NCBI RefSeq assembly: GCF_000003815.2
Contig: NC_049980.1
Location: 8,947,226-9,011,225, forward strand
Direction: 5' to 3'
Length of the DNA: 64,000 bases
Source: Branchiostoma floridae
Taxonomy: Eukaryota > Chordata > Leptocardii > Amphioxiformes > Branchiostomatidae
The notes beneath the pieces were generated by a model that saw only the letters and a list, made by a program, of their open reading frames with translations, made no database searches and had not been told where the DNA came from. This document shows positions 57,347 to 64,000 of the stretch, piece by piece (the stretch's first letter is position 1; every line of letters begins with the position of its first letter). The translations under genes and the position numbers were made by a program.

Positions 57347-58342
57347 GACAAGCACAGACGTAGGATATGTTTTCTTGGTCAGAGGAAACCCGGTATTACT
57401 AACATTTTGTTATGCCGCACGGGTAAACTTCACATCTGACCTCCGCAGAAATGGACTGCCAAAAGAATGTCTGTGTCAGCATAACAGCAGCAAATTTTAA
57501 CCAAAATGGCTGCAATGATAATCTAGATAAAACCAGTTTAACCAATAAGAAAGAAACATAAAAAAAAAAAATTCATGGAAAAGTTAAAAGTCCCATATAC
57601 ATGCAGCTGTATACCCTGAAATTGAAGCTGTTTGAAGCTGTAAAAGACTTAATGGTAAAGTTCTAAAGGGAAAAGACATCATACTGTACAGGTGCAGTGA
57701 GACAGATAGCATTTGATATACTGGATCCAGCTTAACTGAGTTCATACTATGGGAGAATCCATGCATGTTGATAAGAGATACATTTGATGATAGCGCAGAC
57801 GCATTAGCACTAGCAAGCTGCCAGCCCAGCATCTACTCTCTAGAGTGCACACACGTAGATGCTTGATACAGAATGGCAGCTATATTTGTTCATTATGTAC
57901 ATGTACATGTATGATCCAATCTGACTTTGCAACACTACCGGAACAAAGTAGGAATGATCGATGCTCATTGCTGTCAGTGTAATCTAAATCGTTCATGATT
58001 GAACACTCTGAAACTGGTAATCGCATTCCATGGAGCTTTTGGATTTGGAATATTTCTAGCAAACAATTTAAGAATACAGAATATCTCTTTACAATCTAGA
58101 AGCAAAACAGCAACTGAATTTGGGTTACCTCAATAGAGATAAATCTAAGGAATTTACATCAGAAAATTACAGAAACCTTTGCTTTGGTTCAATTGAATGA
58201 TCATTTTATAGTATACAATATAATTTCCCTGTCCCCTTCTAAGCATTGTTTTGGATCTTATCAAGTCAGACAAACTACTGAAGTAATCATAATGCTTTGA
58301 ATATCTGACTATCAAAAACTGTCTCAGAGGATTCACATGAGT

Positions 58343-58361
58343 GTTGTCCTTGGTGCTGATT
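58343..58361 (-). promoter_or_regulatory. RE1-like motif
   Basis: Minus strand ATCAGCACCAAGGACAAC; core conserved, first base changed. Confidence 0.3.
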
Positions 58362-58677
58362 TTATGGCTGTGGCTGTTTTCAAACCGGAACTGAAGTAAA
58401 TGCCTGTTACTTCCATTTTTGGAACTTTCCTATATTGTGATTTTATTCAAATTACTGGCTCTTACATTGTTCCAATCTAGAAATAAATGAAGAAATTAAC
58501 AGCTCCAGATCTTTTAACAAAACTTTTATTTTTCTTAATGACTTTGTTCTTTCTCAGTTTGATCATCCTTTGAGAGCCACATTAATCAGGAAACACAAAA
58601 ACGGTCTGTTTCCTAACTTTTATCATCGTGTTTGTTTTGTGAAATTTGCTTAATATACATGTGTAGGAAATGCATCT

Positions 58678-58760
58678 TAGGCAATGTTGATTTGATTACA
58701 TGGATGACATCCTCTGGGAATCCAAAACTGATGCAAACATGGTAATACAAAGTTTGGCAA
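58678..58760 (+). mobile_element. MITE family 3, partial copy 3
   Basis: aggcaatgttgatttgatta then catggatgacatcc, the terminal repeat of the family. Confidence 0.5.
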
Positions 58761-59121
58761 AAAAAGTTGCCTTCATTATGAAACTAAGTGGTGAGGAAAG
58801 TATAACAAATATATAAGTGTATACACACAAAATATGGTATGGTATAGATTCCTTATATCTGTTTTCAGTTCTTGTTCGACTTTGTCATTCCAAGATGTAA
58901 GTATCCAATTTCAAATATATTTTTTTCAATCTGCTGTATATATTTGCTCATTCTATGGTTGCTTTGTTGGATTAACAGTACATCGAATTTTTGTATGGGA
59001 ATAAGGCGGAAATTGATTTGCGCCGGTGGATGCCATCCACGCAATCATAACAAAACGGTCTTATGTAAAGTAGAAAAGAATGCATCAGCATACTATGCAA
59101 GACAATGACACCAGTACTCAC

Positions 59122-59317
59122 TTGATTTCTTGGGCTCGGTGGGCTTCAGCGGGCTCCTCTTGTCGGTCTCTCGTGTGGCCCTGCTCTCTCTGTCCCGGGG
59201 GGGCTTGCTGGGCGGGTGGGGGACGTAGGCTATGGGGCCGTTCATGGGCTTGAAGCCCTCCCTCCCGGCCGCTACAAACACGTCGGGTCCGCTGAACACG
59301 CCTTGTAAACTGTCAAC
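59122..59317 (-). CDS. Exon with C-terminal part of a doublecortin (DCX) domain plus basic linker
   Basis: Acceptor ttcctcag, donor CAA|gtgagt; enters in phase 0 and leaves in phase 1. The stretch PDVFVAAGREGFKPMNG matches the end of DCX domains (hydrophobic strand, then G-x-E/R-x-F-K/R), most like the GREPFKP type of RP1/RP1L1. About 40 Pro/Arg/Lys-rich residues ending PTEPKKS follow. The first part of the domain must lie on exons beyond 64 kb. Phase fits both the PLAT 1 exon at 43756 and the terminal exon at 48975. The family call rests on about 30 residues. Confidence 0.72.
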
Positions 59318-59559
59318 CTGAGGAACAACGCTCTGTTCAGTATGATTCTGAATAACATCACTTTTAATTAATCCATTACACAGCCTTCTTTTCTATTGCT
59401 GAATTTGATAAGGATTCTAATCAAATATCATGTAATTGCAACTGTTACAACAAGGAAGATCAAACCTTCAACCATCTTTGATGATGTAGCAACAGAATTA
59501 GTATTTAGTTCTGTTTATTTCATATAACTCGTATTTATCACAATAGACATACAGATCAT

Positions 59560-59812
59560 AGGGTTGTGTGGCAGATTGTTGGTGTCAGAGCCCAGAGGTC
59601 CTGGGTTCAAATCCTGTCATGCTACCAATCTTATCTTATGCCCTTGGGACTGGCACTTTACATAACTTTCCTCACTCCGCCAAGTTTGAAAATGAGGACT
59701 TGACTTTGTTTGGGAGGCAAAAGGCAGTGGAAGGAGAGGGTTGAGCTTTGCCTCCCAATACCGTGCTCTAAACACAGTCACCCACTTCCCCTAAGGCTAC
59801 CTTAGTTTATTA
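59560..59812 (+). mobile_element. SINE-like element, family 2, copy 2
   Basis: agaggtcctgggttcaaatc B box; ggcaaaaggcagtgga and aataccgtgctctaaacac match 11000-11250. Confidence 0.6.
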
Positions 59813-61728
59813 CCTTTACATTTTCACAACAGACATGTGTAACTACCACTGCCAGAGCAACATGTTTACCAAGTTGACCACAATGGTGACAAAAATCTGG
59901 GGCTAGTCAACAAAACCTCTTTTATTTTCTGTACAAAGTCTCCACAATTGTACAACTAGTTCTTACTGGAATTGCTACACTCTCTCACCATGTAAACCAA
60001 TGTGTGCACTTTGTTTCATCTGATGCAACATGATAAAGCACCACTTTCTTGTGGCGATTATTTCCATGTTCCTGATAATGTTTCTAGACAAGTGTGTGAT
60101 AAGAGAGTGTAATAGCTGGGGTGCGCACTGGTGTGTCTTTTATGAATGCCCGCCCTTTTGTCCTCTGTCATAAAGCCAAACCTTCTTAAGAGCTTTGCAT
60201 TACATGTGCAGCTCAGTTCAACAGACTTAATGCAGATAATGGAGCAGTCTTAAAAGGTTCAAGACACTGTAGCTTAGAGCGTGATTATGGCATGGGTACT
60301 GACGCACAACCAAGGTTTCTCCCTGTATGCATAAAGTAGGAATGGATTCTTTTGAAGCAAACTGCTACAGAGAAGTACATTTACGAAATTGTATTTATTT
60401 GTTTGCATTGCATACGCGGTAAACAGCCTTATGGCATAACACACCAGATTTGTATTGAAGACTACAATGTGCCTATCCCGACAGATTTGTTTGATCCATT
60501 TACACTAGGAAGGACCCTTACTCTTTTTATAAGAGTGGTGGGCTCTTTTACATACTCAGGGAGTGGCTCTCCTTGAAGATAGGACCTCCATTTAATGTTC
60601 TATATCCGAGGAATGTCCCAAGCCTATGCTACATGTAGGTACTCATTTTCACCTGAGTGAAGTGAGTAAATTTATGTTAAGTACCTTTCTTAGGGCACAA
60701 CATCAGAGCATATTATCATGGGACTGGAACTCAGGATCTCTGGGCTTTGAGCCAATATCCCTAATATTATGTGATGCCAATCCAATCCCATAAAACTAAT
60801 TATAGAAAGCAGTTTCACATTGATAGCAAGGTCATTTACAAATGTAAGTATATCATTGTTATCAACAAGCTGATGTTGATACTCCTGATTCAAACTGGTA
60901 GATATAAAAGTATACCAAAGTATAAAAGACATTATGGTACAGAAAAAACACCTGCGACCCAGAGAAGGATGCACTGGCTGTATAGAACATTGGAGTTCAT
61001 TGAACAGCCATTACAGTTGCAATTTTGTGCAGAAAATGAGAATTGATTTCTTTCTCCCATGAGAAATCTTTACCCTATACTTAGAAGTTGGAACATTTGA
61101 TTTGGTAAGAAATGGTTGATCACACACCCTGAGTTTAATGAACCCAAGCTGATGTTTGGTGAGTATTTACAACCTTGCTTATCTGTTACCCCATCTGTCC
61201 TTCTACAATAATATACTCCCAACCTATAATCAATGGTGCCTTCATTCTGTGAGCTAAGAATGTCTTCAAAACATCATCAATCAGTGATTTTTCTTCCTTG
61301 CGTCGACAAAATGTCAAATTATCGGCCTCCTACATCATTGACTTCAAATGTGTACAAGTGGATTATGTAAATGGCTTTTTGGTGATCATAAATGATGTGA
61401 CACTTAATGGCAACATACTTAATGTCACTGTTAGAGATGACCTTCTTAGATTTCTCCAGAAAGCAGAGTACATTGTTTTGCTTTTGCTAATAGATGAAGT
61501 AGAAAGCAAAGTGACAGAGGATTGGGCATTGAAACCACTACAAGACACAAACGTATAAGCTTAAAACTTTGTGACAGTTTGGACAAGTTGTGATCTAGTC
61601 CTAGAAAACTAAATGTCTAAATGCTGTTCAATTATGAACTACATTAGCATGCATTGGAATGAGGTCGCCATAGCGCCTGAAACTTTTCCAGGGCCGAGGT
61701 CATCTGCCCCAATTACCCCCTAACAAAG

Positions 61729-61742
61729 GTTGCCATGGAGAC
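61729..61742. promoter_or_regulatory. RFX X-box-like site
   Basis: GTTGCCATGGAGAC is close to the palindromic X-box (GTTGCCATGGCAAC), 12 of 14. RFX factors drive ciliary genes, consistent with a DCX/RP1-like gene; function here is inferred. Confidence 0.45.
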
Positions 61743-62613
61743 CATAAACAAAGCCAGCCGAGCCGGCAGGATGTTTAGAAGTTTGTAGCAACTGGGCAGT
61801 CCGTAAGAGGCTTATTTTCAAATCTTAGTAATTAGGTGGAAAAAGAGCAGATCTCCAGAATTATGGCAGATTTACCCCAAAACTGGGTTATGCCAAATGG
61901 AGGTCTCATAGGGGTCATGGCACATGAGGAATGTTCGCATTTTTTTAAAGCAACAAATGAATAGAAATGTCACAGGCTCCTCCAATGGATCCTAAATCCC
62001 ATGTTTACCACATTCTTATACACATTGTGCAAGGCAGACATCAAACAGAGGTCATTATTTTGGCTGGCAGGTGCCAACCTGACTGCAAGCTGTCAAAAAA
62101 AATTTTATGCTCCCCAGGGTAAGGGGATCTTTAGGCGTCTTGCATAAAAGTAAGGGTCCAACTTAGTTTTAGGACAATGAGCCAAAAAGACACACGGACG
62201 CATGCCTGGCTAAAAGCATGCATTTCAATAATAACGAATACAAATTTTGACTTTGATGTTATTGCACAGTTAGCGCCATTAGAGCCAAATGTGATAATGA
62301 ATGAAGACCTTCTGTGTACATTATTTTTCCAACCATCCTTAGTAGTACTTCATGATAAATCTTCAGTAATCCCCATATGTCTTAAGAGAGGAAATTTACT
62401 TGCTGTATCTAAATGGGACATTTCTATCATTAACATACATAGTACAATCTACGACATAGTAAAATCTACCACTTCATCTTCATACTGTGTTTGATCTACA
62501 AAATAGATTGTTTGTTCTAGAGTGTGATTACATGTATGCCTTCGTGATTCAATCGAAGTTTGTGGTAACTGATATTATCTCCCATACAGAGCACCACATC
62601 CATCTCTGTCCCA

Positions 62614-63048
62614 GGCCTTCAACCACCTACCGTTCAATTTTCATTAGGAGACGCTTTGCAGATTCTTTTTATTACCCAAAAATAAACATGTAAGTGTAAT
62701 GAATCATTTACAATTGGAAACAAATAAGAAGAGATTTAATGCATTGTATGAGTGGGCCTTCAACCACCTACCGTTCAATTTTCATTAGGAGCAGCTTTAT
62801 GGATACTTTTTATTACAAAAATTAATGTGTAAGCATACTGAATCATTACAACTGGAAACAAATAAGAAGAGATTTGATGCATTGGATGAGATTCAGTGGG
62901 CCTTTAACCACCTACCGTTCAATTTTCATTAGGAGCCGCTTTATGGATACTCTTTATTACAAAAATAAACGTGTAAGCATAATGAATCATTTACAAATGG
63001 AAACAAATAGGAAGAGATTTGATGTATTGTACGAGTGGGTGATTTGCC
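62614..63048. repeat. Three-copy tandem repeat, about 142-bp unit
   Basis: Units begin at 62614, 62755 and 62899 (ggccttcaaccacctaccg) and share cgttcaattttcattaggag, actggaaacaaataagaag and gagatttgatgcattg. Confidence 0.85.
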
Positions 63049-63357
63049 TCCAGCCCTATGGCATTAATTAGCGCCATTTAGAGAACATATTCCTGTTTGG
63101 TTTCTCCATGATAAGAATGTTTTGGCCCATTCCATTTTCCCCTGTGTACATTTAAATGCTGTGATTTATGTCATGAGAATGCACCAATTCCTCTCTCGGG
63201 ACGTGACCTAAAATCTTGCTCGTTACACTCTAATAAAGACTTGCCACGTACATACATCATCCCTATGCCTGATTGTTACTTCTGTGCTGGTCTGATAGGC
63301 CCACTATGTTGCAGAAGACATATTAAGTTTCAACAGCCAATTATCATATACATGTAC

Positions 63358-63721
63358 ATGTAGGCCATGTTGCATTGATTGATGGCTTATATCTATGCGT
63401 GCATAAATTTTTGTTTGTTGGAAAAAAATACAAGCTTTTGACAGTACCGTAAATTATAAAAAGCAGACTCAAAATGAGGAAATACACTATGAAATGAAAA
63501 AAAAATCAGAAAATTGATATCACTGTCACAGTGACAATCATAGAATACCAAATTTAATATTCAAAAGTCAATGAAGGAGGTGTGAAAGAAAAAAAAAGCA
63601 GTCTAATTGTTCAATATATCATGCTCATATACTTGACATTTTTTTTTTAATTCGCATGCTCACATCAGTTTTGGGGTTCCCAAAGGATGTCATCCATATA
63701 ATCAAATCAACATTGCCTTAT
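63358..63721. mobile_element. MITE family 3, copy 4, longest
   Basis: Imperfect terminal inverted repeats: taggccatgttgcattgatt on the left, atcaaatcaacattgcctta on the right; about 364 bp. Confidence 0.5.
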
Positions 63722-64000
63722 GACATCTATTGGCACTTGTGAAAATATGGCAATGTTGCTTTCAGCGGACATTGTCAAAGTGTTTTTTTCTGTCACTAAT
63801 CCAGTTTGTCTTTTGGTACATATTATGTCATGTGAAAGAAAGAATAGACCGTGTCAAATTAGTAGGAAGTATTTGCAGTCTTGTAATATTTTTCAACTAA
63901 ATGTTCAAAAACAGCCAAAATGTTCACAGGTGTATGTAAGCTTCAAAACAATGATGTATAGAAAAGATGACTTCTGCATAGACAAGTGAACTTCAAAGGT

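Larger units (their letters stand above)
57356..59121. other. Intron right of the orphan ORF
   Basis: A partial MITE at 58678-58760 and one RE1-like motif at 58343. No exon recognised. Confidence 0.5.
1..59317 (-). other. LOXHD1-like: Locus: giant DCX-PLAT-beta-trefoil gene, LOXHD1/RP1-like, both ends outside window
   Basis: Seventy-one minus-strand exons with AG/GT (one GC) borders join without a frame break; about 9.5 kb of coding sequence is visible. Domain order: DCX C-terminal part, PLAT 1-2, two beta-trefoil-like modules, Pro/Ser-rich linker, PLAT 3-19. PLAT (lipoxygenase/polycystin) domains are calcium- or membrane-associated beta-sandwiches. Long PLAT arrays are known from LOXHD1, a stereociliary hair-cell protein with 15 PLAT domains in human. 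DCX domains bind microtubules, and RP1 acts in the photoreceptor cilium. A cytoskeleton-membrane scaffold in a sensory cell is an inference. Exon sizes repeat (about 155-164, 79-87, 133 nt), which shows growth by duplication of a three-exon PLAT unit. Some units have lost introns. The promoter, first exons and final exon are not in the window. Orthology to LOXHD1 versus RP1 cannot be settled here. Confidence 0.88.
59318..64000. other. Upstream intron of the DCX gene, no gene recognised
   Basis: Contains a SINE-like element, an RFX X-box-like site, a three-copy tandem repeat and a MITE. Open frames up to about 105 codons show no recognisable family. The missing start of the DCX domain must lie further right. 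Confidence 0.5.

Noticed and set aside
61298..61558. Plus-strand open frame of 86 codons
   Set aside because: No recognisable family, poor start context, no splice or promoter context; AT-rich intronic sequence gives such frames by chance.
62177..62494. Plus-strand open frame of 105 codons
   Set aside because: Composition looks non-coding, no similarity recognised, and it ends just before a tandem repeat.
1..64000. Bacterial operon, prophage or viral insertion
   Set aside because: No dense same-strand ORFs, ribosome binding sites or viral hallmark genes; exon-intron structure is clear throughout.

Overview
The window looks like a stretch of an invertebrate deuterostome genome, most likely a lancelet (Branchiostoma). 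This is an inference. It rests on AT-rich introns of about 0.2-1.7 kb, many short exons with canonical splice sites, dense palindromic MITE-like elements and tRNA-derived SINEs, frequent acatgtacatgt strings, and the protein families present. No bacterial, phage or organellar features are seen.

Almost everything belongs to one very large minus-strand gene. I reconstruct 71 coding exons (the last cut by the left edge) whose reading phases all agree from one exon to the next. Together they encode about 3,160 residues of a protein that is incomplete at both ends. In protein order (right to left) it has: the C-terminal part of a doublecortin (DCX) domain resembling the RP1/RP1L1 type (59.1 kb); PLAT 1-2 (43.8-40.3 kb); two tandem beta-trefoil-like modules (38.1-33.5 kb) with a 218-residue low-complexity cassette exon inside the first; a Pro/Ser/Thr-rich linker (33 kb); and PLAT 3-19 (32.5 kb to the left edge). 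The PLAT domains alternate between two sequence types (A: 'VWVTT...VYGD.GNSGP'; B: 'YQV.VYTGD...ITIYGERGDTG' then 'VDVF.VEAVSLG'), so the array is a two-domain super-repeat, as in the hair-cell protein LOXHD1. Three microexons (23, 18 and 12 nt) fit the frame.

The 15.4-kb intron between the DCX-like exon and PLAT 1 contains two further minus-strand coding blocks. One is a terminal exon (47.9-49.0 kb) with an excellent acceptor whose phase fits the DCX exon exactly. This predicts a short DCX-only isoform beside the long PLAT isoform. The other is an orphan ORF of about 760 residues (55.1-57.3 kb), either an intronless nested gene or a second alternative terminal exon. From 59.3 to 64 kb I see only intron, repeats and a strong RFX X-box-like site.

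The introns carry several MITE families, SINEs, LINE-like 3' ends, two tandem arrays, a decayed tandem copy of one PLAT exon with an in-frame stop, and an unexpected number of RE1/NRSE-like motifs (TTCAGCACC-A-GGACAG type), including a local array at 5.3-5.73 kb. No plus-strand gene could be supported.
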